Origin: a virus
Virus record (IMG/VR): IMGVR_UViG_3300021171_000035
Coordinates: 1 to 32,826 of that record
DNA: 32,826 nucleotides
Direction: 5' to 3' (one strand)
Shown: positions 20,853-29,884 of the stretch, in pieces
Position numbering within the stretch: position 1 is the first letter of the stretch
Layout of the letters: every line of letters starts with the position of its first letter
Notes under the pieces: model-generated
What the model saw: the letters and a program-made list of their open reading frames with translations, nothing else
Databases searched by the model: none
What the model was told of the DNA's origin: nothing
Position numbers and translations under genes: made by a program

Positions 20853-22769
20853 ATGATCATCAACCCTGACATCGAGGAATGGTTTAACAAGCTCCAGGGC
20901 AGGGCGGCCGGCCATGGCGGCGGCGCGCGCGGGCTTCCCGTGCCTACGGGCTCTGCCGCGCTCCAGGGGATCGTTCAACCTGGCCATGGCATGTTCGGGT
21001 TCACTGCCCCTCCTATCAGCGGGCATTACGCTGCAAGGGCGCCAGCTCCTAGTCCATCACTCCCGAGCCCGATGGGCGGAACGCCGAATCAGATCAGCAT
21101 GGCGAATCCAGGCACACCGAACTTAGGCGGCGCGGCTAAGGCGGCCGGGCTGGAGAAGCTTGGTCAGGGTGCCACCCAAATGATCAAGGGGCTTGGCTCC
21201 ACACAAAAACGGATAGCTGATGCTAGGCAGTATGATACGCCTCTATCGAAGCTTGTAGGCGGGAATCCAGGCGCCACAATGCCAGGACCGCAGGGGCCGC
21301 TCTCGCAGCAGATGGCGAACAATCCCGGCGCCACGATGCCGAATATTCCGGCCGCGCCGCAGATTGCTGGGCCCGCGCCATTACCGCCAACTAGACCAAA
21401 TTTCTCTCCAATTGGGCAATCATCTGATCTGCCTCTTGGCGCGCTGGGCAGCGGGTTTCTTGGCGGGGGCGTTCAGCCTGTCCCACCAATTGGTGGGGGA
21501 GGCGGGCTGCCGACTCTTGCCCAGGGAGTTCCCAGCGGCGGCCAGTCAGCGGAAGCGCTAATCCGCGCCGCAGCCCCGCCGAGGGGAATCGACCCTAACA
21601 CTGCCGTAGCAGTTGCGCGATCAGAGGGGCTTAACGCCTACACTGGCGATAATGGCTCGTCATTCGGGCCGTTCCAATTGCATTATGGCGGTGTAGCTGG
21701 CGGCGGAAACGCGGTGCCTGGACTAGGTGACGAATTCACGCGCCAGACCGGCCTAAATGCCCGTGATCCATCGACAGTCGGCTCGCAGATTAATTTTGCT
21801 CTAGATCAGGCGGCTAAGGGAGGGTGGGGGCCATTTCATGGCGCGGCGAGGTCTGGAATAGGAGCGCAACAAGGCATCGGCTTGACTCCAGGGAGCCCGC
21901 TTCCCTCTAGTGCTGGAACTGGCCAGGCTGCCTTTGCCGCGAAGCCGCCAGACTTTACGGGGCCTAATGCTCCTGCTTTTGCTGGCCCAGGGTCGCCGCC
22001 TCCTGCATCGAACCCTAATCCTCGCGAGCCTCCGACTGATCGGCCTGCCTCGAATGATCAGCCTGGCATTCTGCATGGTACGTATAACGGCCAGGATTAC
22101 ATCTATCAGGCCCCTCAAGGCGGCGCGCCAGCTGTTCCGCTTCCACCCGCGCCGACACCGTCATTAGATCCAACTGCGTACACCGCCAACGCTCTAGCTA
22201 ATGCCCTGCCTACATGGCAGGATATTGCAAACAGAGCGCCGGTCATCGGCGGGCGCGGTTCTACGCCATCATCTGATGAGGCTCAATTTAGGTCAGTAAC
22301 ACCTAGCGATATTCACCATCAGATTTCAAGCATTACACCACAAAGCAATCAGTCCGGCGGACTTGCGTCGTCTACCCCACAGGATCAGGCGCCAAGCGGT
22401 GCAACCCCTCATATTCTACAGCAAATTCCAGACAAGCCGCCGCAGGGTACTGGTAGCGGTTATCAGCCGATTCCGACAAGCGGCAATGCGCAGTTTACGC
22501 CGATCAGCAACACGCAGCCCCCGCCGCCACCTGTGCCTCCGCCTCCTGATCAGGGGTTAGGGCAATTGCAGGCTATGGGCGATCCTGGGCAGAATCAGCT
22601 TGCGGCGGCGCTGGCGGGCGGTGGAATGCAGGGACCGCAACTTGATCAATCGGCCATGCTCGCCATGGCGCTGTCGCAGCCGCCACCATTACCGGACTTC
22701 TCGACGCTAGGCGGCGGCATGTCGGACTTCGGCGGTGGGGGAGGGATGTTTGGCGGACTCTTCGGCTGA
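20853..22769 (+). CDS. Internal virion protein with lytic-transglycosylase-like domain
   Basis: The 638-residue protein starts at ATG 20853, directly after the previous stop. Long Pro/Gly-rich arms flank one folded domain at about residues 235-345: RGIDPNTAVAVARSEGLNAY, TGDNGSSFGPFQLHYGG, GLGDEFTRQTGLNARDP, and GWGPFHGAA. The order 'A-R-S-E-G ... G-D-x-G-S-S-F-G-P-F-Q-L-H' is that of SLT/lysozyme-like hydrolases, with E258 as the probable catalytic acid. Such virion-associated enzymes open the peptidoglycan locally during DNA entry. A repeated NNPGATMP / GNPGATMP unit sits near residue 140-165. It ends Gly-rich, overlapping the start of the next gene. Confidence 0.75.
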   Translation: MIINPDIEEWFNKLQGRAAGHGGGARGLPVPTGSAALQGIVQPGHGMFGFTAPPISGHYAARAPAPSPSLPSPMGGTPNQISMANPGTPNLGGAAKAAGLEKLGQGATQMIKGLGSTQKRIADARQYDTPLSKLVGGNPGATMPGPQGPLSQQMANNPGATMPNIPAAPQIAGPAPLPPTRPNFSPIGQSSDLPLGALGSGFLGGGVQPVPPIGGGGGLPTLAQGVPSGGQSAEALIRAAAPPRGIDPNTAVAVARSEGLNAYTGDNGSSFGPFQLHYGGVAGGGNAVPGLGDEFTRQTGLNARDPSTVGSQINFALDQAAKGGWGPFHGAARSGIGAQQGIGLTPGSPLPSSAGTGQAAFAAKPPDFTGPNAPAFAGPGSPPPASNPNPREPPTDRPASNDQPGILHGTYNGQDYIYQAPQGGAPAVPLPPAPTPSLDPTAYTANALANALPTWQDIANRAPVIGGRGSTPSSDEAQFRSVTPSDIHHQISSITPQSNQSGGLASSTPQDQAPSGATPHILQQIPDKPPQGTGSGYQPIPTSGNAQFTPISNTQPPPPPVPPPPDQGLGQLQAMGDPGQNQLAAALAGGGMQGPQLDQSAMLAMALSQPPPLPDFSTLGGGMSDFGGGGGMFGGLFG

Positions 22770-24642
22770 CAGCGATCTAACGAGGCGGCAATTAATGGCC
22801 GCTGCGCTTGCTACCGCGGCGGCGCGCGGTCCAGCCGTGCCTAGCGACGTGCCGTCGAGCGATCTTGACGAGGGGCCGGATATGGACGCGTTGCCGGTCC
22901 CGAAAGAGGGTCCATATATACCCCTGATCAATCGGCCTCCGCCTCGGGGTGGCTATGAGCCTCCCGGCGGTGGGATTCAATATCCAAATAACCCGAGTCA
23001 GAATGTCGCCCCTAATCCAAACATGCTCGCCATGGCTCTTGCGGGTGGCGCTGGGTTTAAGCCGATTTCCGGCGATACGTCGGATATAGAAGACGACGAG
23101 CCTGCGGGCGGCGGGGCTCCCCCGACTCCCCTGCCTGCGGGAAAGGCGTCGGCTGGGGTGAGTCCTCGCATCCCTCAGTCGGCGCCGCCCTCCCATTACG
23201 CCCAATTGCCAGGGCCTCCGCTGCTGCTGCCGGGGGCTGGCAATGTGGCGACGGGGATTAACGCTCCCTCTGGGCTACCCCCGCAAGAGAACCCGCTGGC
23301 GGCCATTGGCAGGATGTTGGGCATAGGGGGTACGCAAGGTGCCCAGGTGGCTCCAGCGTCCTCCGCTGGCGCGCCAATTGCCGGTCAAACTAGCGATATG
23401 GCGCCCCAAACGCCCCAGCAAATGGAAATCTTCAAAGCCAGGCAGGGACTACGTGCCCAAGAGGCGGCGCTTACCGCGCAGATAAACAGCACTGGTAACG
23501 CCGATCTTGCCGAAGCCCTAGCGAAGCAACGGGCTGCCTTGGCCGCGCATGATATGCAGCTAGAGCAATTATATATTGGAACGCTTAAGCAAACGCGCAC
23601 ATTGGGCGATTCAGAGCTTACCAAAGCCGAAAGAGATGCGGGTGGCGAGTGGCAAGTTGATGCGGCGGGGAATCGGTCGATAGTAGGTGGTACGGAAGAA
23701 GACACAACTCGCGAACCGAATGCACAAGAGGCGGCTAAAATCGTGGCGGCCGGTGGCAATCCTATTGAATGGCAGGTTAACGACGGGCAGCTTGTCCATA
23801 CGCTCGGGAAGACTCTTAATACAGAAATGGTGAAGCTTCCTGACGGGACATCTCAACTCGTCAACAAACAGACAGGTGAATTAATTGGGAAACCGATAGG
23901 TGCTCCAAATACTTCTGGCGAACTTAGTGACTCGGCTGTCGAGGAACGTGCACAGCGCGGTGCACAGGGTGATGCTACGGCTTATTCCGGGCTAGGTATC
24001 GGAAAGATAGGATCAACTAATCGCGCCAAAGTAGCTAATCGTGAAGCCGAAATAGTTTCAGGGCAGCATGGCGGGGCAATGGACGAAGCCGCAACAGCGC
24101 AAATTAGAAATCAGGTCGGGCTCGGAGGCGAAAAGCAGGGCGCGCGGACTATGGGGGCAATGGGGGCGCGGATCAATACTTTTGCCGAGGAAGCGAAAGG
24201 CACGTCTGAGGAAGCTCTTGCCCGGTCTCGTGAGCTTCCCCGCGAGGCTTGGGTTCCTATTGAAAAAATTATTCAAGGCGGCGAGAGCATGACGAACGAT
24301 CCAAGGTATGTCCGGCTGCTTGCGGCGAATAACGGCTTGGCGAACACTTATTCCAAGGCAATCAATCCTAATGGCATCCTGACGGATGAAGGCAAGCGCC
24401 AAGCATTCGAAATTCTGAATGTAGCAAGGAGCACTGAGGGTTATGAAGCTGCCGTTAAACAGGTTCTACGCGAAATGAACATTGTTCAAAATTCGATCGG
24501 AACCTCGCGGGCGACGCAACTTTATGGTGGCCAATTGACACCATCAGTTCCGGGCGCGGTAGCGCCGGCCACTCCTGCCGCGCCAAGTGCACCTAAGAAA
24601 CGTGGCGTCTATGTTCCAGGCAAGGGGATTCAGTTTCAATGA
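22750..24642 (+). CDS. Internal virion / DNA-ejection protein
   Basis: The frame is open from GTG 22735; TTG 22750 has GGGGGAGGG just upstream and gives 630 residues, while ATG 22795 is a further option. The N-terminal third is Pro/Gly-rich. The middle and end are long helices rich in Ala, Gln and Glu: QQMEIFKARQGLRAQEAALT, LAEALAKQRAALAAHDMQLE, and WVPIEKIIQGGESMTNDPRY followed by LAANNGLANTYSKAINPNGI and AVKQVLREMNIVQNSIG. The helical end region 'N-x-G-x-L-T-D-x-x-K-R/x-x-A ... ' is common in phage internal proteins. It ends PKKRGVYVPGKGIQFQ. The likely role is in forming the ejection conduit, by position and composition. Confidence 0.6.
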   Translation: MADSSADSDLTRRQLMAAALATAAARGPAVPSDVPSSDLDEGPDMDALPVPKEGPYIPLINRPPPRGGYEPPGGGIQYPNNPSQNVAPNPNMLAMALAGGAGFKPISGDTSDIEDDEPAGGGAPPTPLPAGKASAGVSPRIPQSAPPSHYAQLPGPPLLLPGAGNVATGINAPSGLPPQENPLAAIGRMLGIGGTQGAQVAPASSAGAPIAGQTSDMAPQTPQQMEIFKARQGLRAQEAALTAQINSTGNADLAEALAKQRAALAAHDMQLEQLYIGTLKQTRTLGDSELTKAERDAGGEWQVDAAGNRSIVGGTEEDTTREPNAQEAAKIVAAGGNPIEWQVNDGQLVHTLGKTLNTEMVKLPDGTSQLVNKQTGELIGKPIGAPNTSGELSDSAVEERAQRGAQGDATAYSGLGIGKIGSTNRAKVANREAEIVSGQHGGAMDEAATAQIRNQVGLGGEKQGARTMGAMGARINTFAEEAKGTSEEALARSRELPREAWVPIEKIIQGGESMTNDPRYVRLLAANNGLANTYSKAINPNGILTDEGKRQAFEILNVARSTEGYEAAVKQVLREMNIVQNSIGTSRATQLYGGQLTPSVPGAVAPATPAAPSAPKKRGVYVPGKGIQFQ

Positions 24643-26168
24643 CAACCATCACCGGACCTGACGGCGCAGAAATAGAGTTTCCTGACGAGACCTCGGAAGC
24701 GGAAATGAACGCGGCCATGGCGCAAGCGTATCCGCAACCTCAAGGCGGCATCATGGGCGCGCTGAAGGGCGCCTCGCGGGCGCTGGAGGCAAATATACCT
24801 GGCGTAGATCGGATGGTTGCGGCTGCAAAGGGCGGCGATTACGCGCAGAACCTGGCTAAAGAGGAGGCAACCAATACGCAGTTTGCGAAAGACAATCCTT
24901 GGACTAATACCGCTGGCGGTCTCGCTGCATTATCGGCGGGAAGCGGGGCTTTCGCTTTGGATGTGCCATTCGGCTTAAGTGGCATGGCTGGTCGCGTCGC
25001 TTCATCGGCTGCGCCATGGGCCGTAGGTGGGGGGTTGCAGGGCGCATTAAGTTCACCAGATCTGACGAACATTCCAGACACCGCTAAGCGCGCCGGGCTT
25101 AACGCTGGGATTAGCGGCACCATTGGCGCGGCTGTGCCCCTAGCCGGCGCTGGAATCGCTAAGGCGATCTCGCCATTGCTGGCCGCTCCAGAGCGCCAAG
25201 CCATGGTGGAGGGCCTGCAACAAGCCGGCGTCACACCTACGGCCGGACAGGCTACGGGAAACAGATTCGTTCAAGGACTCGAGGGGCCTTCAGAGGGCGG
25301 CTGGACAAAAGCACTTATGGATCAGGGTGGCATTCCAGCAACCAACGCAACACAGCCGTCATTGCTCGCTGCAAAGACGGCAATCGAAGGGAAGCTAACG
25401 GACGCCGCCTCACGCAACACACTTATCCCTGATGAACAGCTCGCCAAGGACCTTGCTGGCGCGCCTGGAGAATTCAACAAACTGATATCGCCGTCGCCAG
25501 AGGTTGCCAATGTAACAGACCGCCTTATGGCTAAGATGAGCCAACCTATCTCAGGGGAGGAATATGCGTCTTTGAGGTCACAGCTTACCAATCAGGCTTT
25601 CGCGATCAAGAAGACAAACCCAATTGACGCACAGGCTTATCGAAGCATGAGAGACGCCCTTGATGATGGCATGGAGCGATCGATCGAGGCCAACAATCCA
25701 GCTGATCTAGGTGCCTTTAGGGAAGCGCGGAGAAGCTACGGCAACTTTCAGGACATCTCCAAGGCAGCTTCAAAACTCACCGGCGAGAATGCGGTGCAGG
25801 GGACAATTCCTCCGTCGCGAATGCAGGCGGTTCTTTCGAGCGGCAACAAGGCGCCAGCCTATGCGGCGGGGCAGGGGGATCTTGCCCAGCTTACGCGGCA
25901 AGGGGTCGGGATCATGCAGCCTCAGGAGGCGGCCATCAACCCACTTGCCCGTGCGCTTATGAGCCATACCATGGGCGGCTATGCAGGGGCGGCGCTAGGC
26001 CACCTTCCCGGCATCGGCGCCTTGGTCCGCACGCGCCCGGTTCAATCATTTCTGGCGAATCGTGTTATGGCTGGAGCCGGGCCTAGAAGCGGCGCCGATC
26101 TCGCGGCCCTCGCCGCAGGACTATCCGGCCGTCAATTGCTAATGCCACAAGGAAACACGCAGCGGTGA
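24639..26168 (+). CDS. Internal virion protein with Gly/Ala-rich hydrophobic segments
   Basis: The 509-residue protein starts at ATG 24639 (ATGA junction). The N-terminus TITGPDGAEIEFPDETSEAE then MNAAMAQAYPQP matches a small entry motif (D-P/G-x-G-x-x-x-E-F-P ... I/M-x-x-A-M-x-x-x-Y) frequent in phage internal and ejection proteins. Residues about 90-185 hold several Gly/Ala-rich hydrophobic stretches (AGGLAALSAGSGAFALDVPF, AGISGTIGAAVPLAGAGIAK) that could insert in membrane. A helical region follows (VTDRLMAKMSQPISGEEYAS, YRSMRDALDDGMERSIEANN), then another hydrophobic stretch (GGYAGAALGHLPGIGALV). Likely ejected with the genome to span the envelope; function inferred. Confidence 0.6.
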   Translation: MTTITGPDGAEIEFPDETSEAEMNAAMAQAYPQPQGGIMGALKGASRALEANIPGVDRMVAAAKGGDYAQNLAKEEATNTQFAKDNPWTNTAGGLAALSAGSGAFALDVPFGLSGMAGRVASSAAPWAVGGGLQGALSSPDLTNIPDTAKRAGLNAGISGTIGAAVPLAGAGIAKAISPLLAAPERQAMVEGLQQAGVTPTAGQATGNRFVQGLEGPSEGGWTKALMDQGGIPATNATQPSLLAAKTAIEGKLTDAASRNTLIPDEQLAKDLAGAPGEFNKLISPSPEVANVTDRLMAKMSQPISGEEYASLRSQLTNQAFAIKKTNPIDAQAYRSMRDALDDGMERSIEANNPADLGAFREARRSYGNFQDISKAASKLTGENAVQGTIPPSRMQAVLSSGNKAPAYAAGQGDLAQLTRQGVGIMQPQEAAINPLARALMSHTMGGYAGAALGHLPGIGALVRTRPVQSFLANRVMAGAGPRSGADLAALAAGLSGRQLLMPQGNTQR

Positions 26169-26329
26169 CTAACGCGCATAGCAACATGCCAATAGGCACA
26201 GATTCTGACACGGCCCACTTTAGGAAGCTGTGCAAAGAGCCAATTATGAAGATGAAAAGCGATATGCGAACAACGGCCAGAAATACATTGATCAAACTGA
26301 TCATGGAAACTCCAGATGCCAAGGAATAG
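26165..26329 (+). CDS. Small Met/Lys-rich protein upstream of the collar gene
   Basis: A 54-residue ORF starts at GTG 26165 in a GTGA junction with the previous stop (AAGGAAA about 11 nt upstream) and ends at TAG 26327-26329. The C-terminal half is a basic helix, IMKMKSDMRTTARNTLIKLI. It overlaps the start of the collar gene (ATG 26316) by 14 nt. It fills an otherwise empty 150-nt gap. No family is recognised. Confidence 0.5.
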   Translation: MTNAHSNMPIGTDSDTAHFRKLCKEPIMKMKSDMRTTARNTLIKLIMETPDAKE

Positions 26330-27023
26330 CTCAGGGGTATACGTCCAGCCGGCGAGTGATGTCAATCCTCCGATCGCGGGGACGGTCATCGACCCGGTGG
26401 CATTTGCTGCGGCGCTCACAGACATTTCGAGCGAGATCACCAACTCGCTTGACCGTCTCGGCCGTGCCCCTATGCAGGCCATTCTCCAAATGGCGGGCTT
26501 TAAGATCAGCAATCTTGGTGCCCCGGTTAGCCCAAGCGACGCTGCAAGGCTTACGGATGTTGGGGGATATTTCCCGCCTGGGCTTATTGGATGGTTTGCC
26601 GGCTCAGTGGCGCCGGCTGGGTGGCTTCTTGGCGACGGTAGCGCAGTCTCAAGGACAACTTACGCCGGTTTATTTGCCATATGCGCGACTACGTACGGGG
26701 CGGGTGATGGGTCCAGTACGTTCAACCTTCCTGACCTGAGAGGTGTCTTCGTCCGCGGGTGGGACAACGGCGCGGGGAAGGACCCAGCGCGCGTGTTCGG
26801 TAGTTATCAAGCTGACATGTTTGCGTCTCATACCCACATCCAGAGCGCACACACCCACCAGTATAACACCGTGACGGCTGCGAGCGGCGGCGGCGGCATC
26901 GCCATTCCGGCCGGGGCTGGTTCGGTAGCGACAACGACGGCGGCGGCCGGCCTCAACCAAGTGACCGGCGGTGTCGAAACGGCGCCTAAAAATATTGCGC
27001 TATTGGGGTGCATAAGGACGTAG
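26316..27023 (+). CDS. Tail fibre with phage tail-collar domain
   Basis: A 235-residue protein. The N-terminal about 85 residues (virion anchor) include NSSGVYVQPASDVNPPIAGT and ITNSLDRLGRAPMQAILQMA with GFKISNLGAPVSPSDAARLT. Then a textbook tail-collar domain follows: PPGLIGWFAGSVAPAGWLLG, DGSAVSRTTYAGLFAICATT, YGAGDGSSTFNLPDLRGVFV-R-G. The C-terminal part has SHTHIQSAHTHQY, a paired His-x-His motif like the metal-binding (iron) sites in T4 gp12-type short fibres, and the end NIALLGCIRT. It likely contacts the host surface in the tail-fibre complex. ATG 26316 is used because the anchor sequence starts there. Confidence 0.88.
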   Translation: MPRNSSGVYVQPASDVNPPIAGTVIDPVAFAAALTDISSEITNSLDRLGRAPMQAILQMAGFKISNLGAPVSPSDAARLTDVGGYFPPGLIGWFAGSVAPAGWLLGDGSAVSRTTYAGLFAICATTYGAGDGSSTFNLPDLRGVFVRGWDNGAGKDPARVFGSYQADMFASHTHIQSAHTHQYNTVTAASGGGGIAIPAGAGSVATTTAAAGLNQVTGGVETAPKNIALLGCIRT

Positions 27024-27025
27024 TC

Positions 27026-27307
27026 ATGGCAGCCGGTCAAATCATTGTCTTTCCTCCGATCGCCGGGCCTCTCGCTCTTGCCACGGTCGCACAATTGAAA
27101 CAGGGGCTCGCTGTCGCTGACCCGGCAGGGCTCGTCAAGTTCAATTTGCCGGCGGACCCTACTAATTCGGTGACGGTTGGCTGGTATGAAGACCAGTTTA
27201 ATAATTCTGGTGCACTATATACATTTATCCAGACTCAATTAGGATACAATGCATCGCAGATGATAGCCTTCTACAATAGTTTGTCATCCTACCCAGCTAG
27301 GCCGTGA
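27026..27307 (+). CDS. Small protein after the collar fibre, unknown
   Basis: A 93-residue ORF starts at ATG 27026 with AAGGA at 27012-27016 (spacing 9); the frame is open from GTG 27008. It begins MAAGQIIVFPPIAGPLALAT and continues VAQLKQGLAVADPAGLVKFN, with an aromatic C-terminal half (VGWYEDQFNNSGALYTFIQT). It looks like a small globular protein, perhaps a fibre-associated chaperone or subunit. No family is recognised. Confidence 0.55.
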   Translation: MAAGQIIVFPPIAGPLALATVAQLKQGLAVADPAGLVKFNLPADPTNSVTVGWYEDQFNNSGALYTFIQTQLGYNASQMIAFYNSLSSYPARP

Positions 27308-27310
27308 ATC

Positions 27311-27796
27311 ATGATCACAGAGAAAAGACTTAAAGACTTTTTACATTACGATCCCGCATCAGGCGATTGGGCCTGGAGGAGATCGCTAGGTAGAGCGAGG
27401 GCTGGAGACCTAGCTGGCAACAAAGTGCATAACGGTTATAGGACTGTCTTCATCGATGGTGTCCGTCATTCTGCGCATAGGCTTGCCTGGTTCTACATGA
27501 CAGGAAAATTGCCGAAGTCTGAGATTGATCATATCAATATGGACCGCGCCGACAATCGGTGGGACAATTTACGCGTGGCGACAACCTCGCAAAACAAAGC
27601 TAACTCTGGCAAGCGTAGTAACAACACGTCTGGATTCAAGGGGATTTGGTGGCACAAGCGGGCAGGCAAATGGGCGGCCTCAATAATGGTTTCAGGAAGT
27701 AAGCGTTCATTGGGCCTCTATACGACGCCAGAGACCGCTCATGCAGCTTACACGGATGCCGCTAAGAAATATTTCGGGGAGTTCGCGAGGCCGTGA
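27311..27796 (+). CDS. Free-standing HNH endonuclease with AP2 DNA-binding domain
   Basis: A 161-residue protein. The HNH core is HRLAWFYMTGKLPKSEIDHI then NMDRADNRWDNLRVATTSQN (D-H ... N ... N-L-R), followed by NTSGFKGIWWHKRAGKWAAS, IMVSGSKRSLGLYTTPETAH and AAYTDAAKKYFGEFA, a complete AP2/ERF-type three-strand DNA-binding domain. This HNH-AP2 combination is a common mobile endonuclease type in phages. It has no intron features around it and is wedged between the collar-side small gene and the second fibre gene, so it is a free-standing homing endonuclease. Its DNA is locally richer in A+T than its neighbours, consistent with recent arrival. Confidence 0.9.
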   Translation: MITEKRLKDFLHYDPASGDWAWRRSLGRARAGDLAGNKVHNGYRTVFIDGVRHSAHRLAWFYMTGKLPKSEIDHINMDRADNRWDNLRVATTSQNKANSGKRSNNTSGFKGIWWHKRAGKWAASIMVSGSKRSLGLYTTPETAHAAYTDAAKKYFGEFARP

Positions 27797-27798
27797 GA

Positions 27799-29271
27799 AT
27801 GACTCCCGCCTGTTTCGCCGCGCTAACGCAGTTGATGCTATCGGCTGTGTGTGCCGATGCTGCCACTGTCATGCCGGTATGGACGAATGACAATGTGGCG
27901 AATACGATTTCGTTCAATGACACCTTTGGTCACACGGTCATCATTGGCACGTATAGCCCGTCTACAGGGACCTGGACATCTACCGGGTTAGCTGGCGGAT
28001 TTACAAACCTGACGGTAAGCGGGAGCAGCACATTATTAGGGATCCTGGCGGTAACCGGGGCAGTGTCCGGCGCCGGGATGGATGCTTACACCGCTACCCG
28101 CATAGCGGCCGGTCTGCCTGGGATGTTCTCGACACTGGCGGCAAGCGGCTTGACCGGGCTTACTGGCGGATTGAACGTCAGCGGTGGGGCGCTGACCTCG
28201 AGCGGCCTGACTACTCTTAGCGGCGCCCTGAACGTCAGCGGCGCTAGCGGCGCGCAGCCCACGGCGAAGTTCACTGATACCGGGGGCGCAACACTTCCGG
28301 CAACCGGAGCCTTCTATTTCCTTGAGTCCGAAGCATACGCCAGCTTTGGGAGCACGAACACGCACATGGGGCTCGTCGTCCAGGCGACCAAGAACGTTTC
28401 CGGGGCAAACTCTACCGGCTCGAGGCAAGCCTCGACGTTCCAACAGTTGGGGGCTGGCGGAACATCGGCGGACTTCTTTACGGCTGGTTTCGAGCTCACA
28501 GAGCCGTGCCTCGCGCCAGTGACGTGCAACGGGTTCAACCTATCCGGCAATTTCACGGGCAATAATCCTTACGTCTACATTCCGGCTGCGATGACGCCCA
28601 CTACAGTGGTCGGAGAAGAGGTGGACGTTACGGACCTTTCGGCTGGCGCGACGGAGCGCGAGGGGCTACGCGTCGTCGATATCTCCAGCACACAGCACGG
28701 AACGATTGACGCGGCCATGAACATCGTCAACGGCGCCGGTGTAGGGTTCAACACCGGGCTTTATTTCGGGGATGGCACAAGCACGTTCGGAATCACTGCT
28801 GGCGGCACGTTCTTGGATACGCCGGCTACTACGGTCGCTCTGTCGAGCCTGATGAACTTTGCCAATGTCACCGGGGTGCCGACTCTCGGCGGTATTGTTC
28901 TTTCGGCCAATACAGGCCAAACTATCGGATGGGGCACTCATACAGCATGCTGTGCCGGTGGGCAATTCGTTTCAAACACGACATCCGGCGGCCCATCATT
29001 CATCTTCGGGAATGGCTTTGCGGCATACCAAGTGCCACAGGGAACGAACAGCGTTCTAATCGAAGCCAAGGGTCAGATTTATCAGGTGCCTCAGACGATC
29101 GCCAATGTTCTCGCGGTCACATGCAACGGCGCCAGCGAAGGGTCGCGCATGTACGTTAAGGACAGCGTCGGGTCTGCGGCGGCAACCTTCCATCTGATCG
29201 TCGCCAGTGGCGGCGTCGCGACAATAGACTCTCCAGCCTATTGCGACGGAACAAACTGGAGATACGAATGA
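27799..29271 (+). CDS. Second tail fibre / surface protein with signal-peptide-like start
   Basis: From ATG 27799 the protein has 490 residues; the frame is open from GTG 27793, which overlaps the HNH stop. The first about 21 residues (MTPACFAALTQLMLSAVCAD then AA) look like a Sec signal. Next come short Gly/Ser/Thr/Leu repeats of the type 'L-x-V-S-G-x-x-x-x-x-G-L-x-x-L-x-G-x-L-N-V-S-G' (residues about 55-145), typical of trimeric fibre shafts. The C-terminus, SEGSRMYVKDSVGSAAATFH then LIVASGGVATIDSPAYCDGT, is a terminal domain seen on several phage tail proteins. The role is inferred as a fibre. The same signal-peptide oddity occurs in the GH16 protein. Confidence 0.7.
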   Translation: MTPACFAALTQLMLSAVCADAATVMPVWTNDNVANTISFNDTFGHTVIIGTYSPSTGTWTSTGLAGGFTNLTVSGSSTLLGILAVTGAVSGAGMDAYTATRIAAGLPGMFSTLAASGLTGLTGGLNVSGGALTSSGLTTLSGALNVSGASGAQPTAKFTDTGGATLPATGAFYFLESEAYASFGSTNTHMGLVVQATKNVSGANSTGSRQASTFQQLGAGGTSADFFTAGFELTEPCLAPVTCNGFNLSGNFTGNNPYVYIPAAMTPTTVVGEEVDVTDLSAGATEREGLRVVDISSTQHGTIDAAMNIVNGAGVGFNTGLYFGDGTSTFGITAGGTFLDTPATTVALSSLMNFANVTGVPTLGGIVLSANTGQTIGWGTHTACCAGGQFVSNTTSGGPSFIFGNGFAAYQVPQGTNSVLIEAKGQIYQVPQTIANVLAVTCNGASEGSRMYVKDSVGSAAATFHLIVASGGVATIDSPAYCDGTNWRYE

Positions 29272-29477
29272 AGCATGTAATTGTTATGTCTCTGCTGGCA
29301 GGGATCGTGCTGAGCAATGAGCTCGTAGAGGAAATCTTTCGCAACCTCGCGCAACAGCCATATGGCACGGTCGCGCCATTGATCGCCAAGATGCAAAATG
29401 AAGCGACGCACCAACCGACGGCGCCAAAACCTGAGCATTCTACCATTCCTGAGCCGATTCCACCGGAGCCAAAATAA
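29268..29477 (+). CDS. Small membrane-anchored Pro-rich protein
   Basis: The ORF starts at ATG 29268 (ATGA junction with the fibre) and gives 69 residues. The first 17 residues (MKHVIVMSLLAGIVLSN) are a membrane anchor or signal; a short helix follows, and the end is Pro/Glu-rich (TAPKPEHSTIPEPIPPEPK), the kind of periplasmic extension seen in small spanin-like or envelope proteins. There is no lipobox cysteine. It lies several genes from holin and endolysin, so a spanin role is only a guess. Confidence 0.55.
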   Translation: MKHVIVMSLLAGIVLSNELVEEIFRNLAQQPYGTVAPLIAKMQNEATHQPTAPKPEHSTIPEPIPPEPK

Positions 29478-29869
29478 TGCCTTGGAGTGGTAAGGAATTT
29501 GCCTCACGGCACAATCACAAGCTGAAAGGTGCGGCGGCCGACAAGGCGGCCAAGCAGGCAAACGCAATCCTTCGCTCTGGGGCTCCCGAGGGGATCGCCA
29601 TAGCGACGGCGAATAAGCATGCAGAGAAAGGTAAGACAGTGGCAAGGTTGACATCGAAAGAGCGGGCGAAGATACCGCCAAGCAAGTTCGCGGGGCCCGG
29701 CCGCTCCTACCCCGTCGAGGATAAAAAACACGCCCATGCAGCCATTGGCCTTGCGGCCATGCACCATGCGCCGAATGAGAAAGCTATCGACCGCAAGGCC
29801 GAGGCAGTTCTTCACAAGGGCAGCCGTTTCGACCGGATGTCGAAGAAAAGCGGAAGCAGCAAATATTGA
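29477..29869 (+). CDS. Phage-conserved small basic protein (SFAGPGRSxP motif)
   Basis: A 130-residue protein whose ATG overlaps the previous stop by one base. Two recognisable units occur: the N-terminal 'M-P-W-S-G-K-E-F-A-S-R-H-N' with ANAILRSGAPEGIAIATANK, and KIPPSKFAGPGRSYPVEDKK followed by HAHAAIGLAAMHH. Both recur, as far as I recall, in small phage proteins and at the ends of larger phage head or protease proteins; function is unclear. It ends GSRFDRMSKKSGSSKY, closely matching the end of the next product (ASRFDKMAKKSPYR). Confidence 0.65.
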   Translation: MPWSGKEFASRHNHKLKGAAADKAAKQANAILRSGAPEGIAIATANKHAEKGKTVARLTSKERAKIPPSKFAGPGRSYPVEDKKHAHAAIGLAAMHHAPNEKAIDRKAEAVLHKGSRFDRMSKKSGSSKY

Positions 29870-29884
29870 AAAGGAACGTGACAA

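Noticed and set aside
28036-28443. 135-codon minus-strand ORF opposite the second fibre gene
   Set aside because: Opposes a repeat-rich fibre frame; such long antisense ORFs arise from Gly/Thr/Ala repeats in high G+C DNA, and no start signal is visible.
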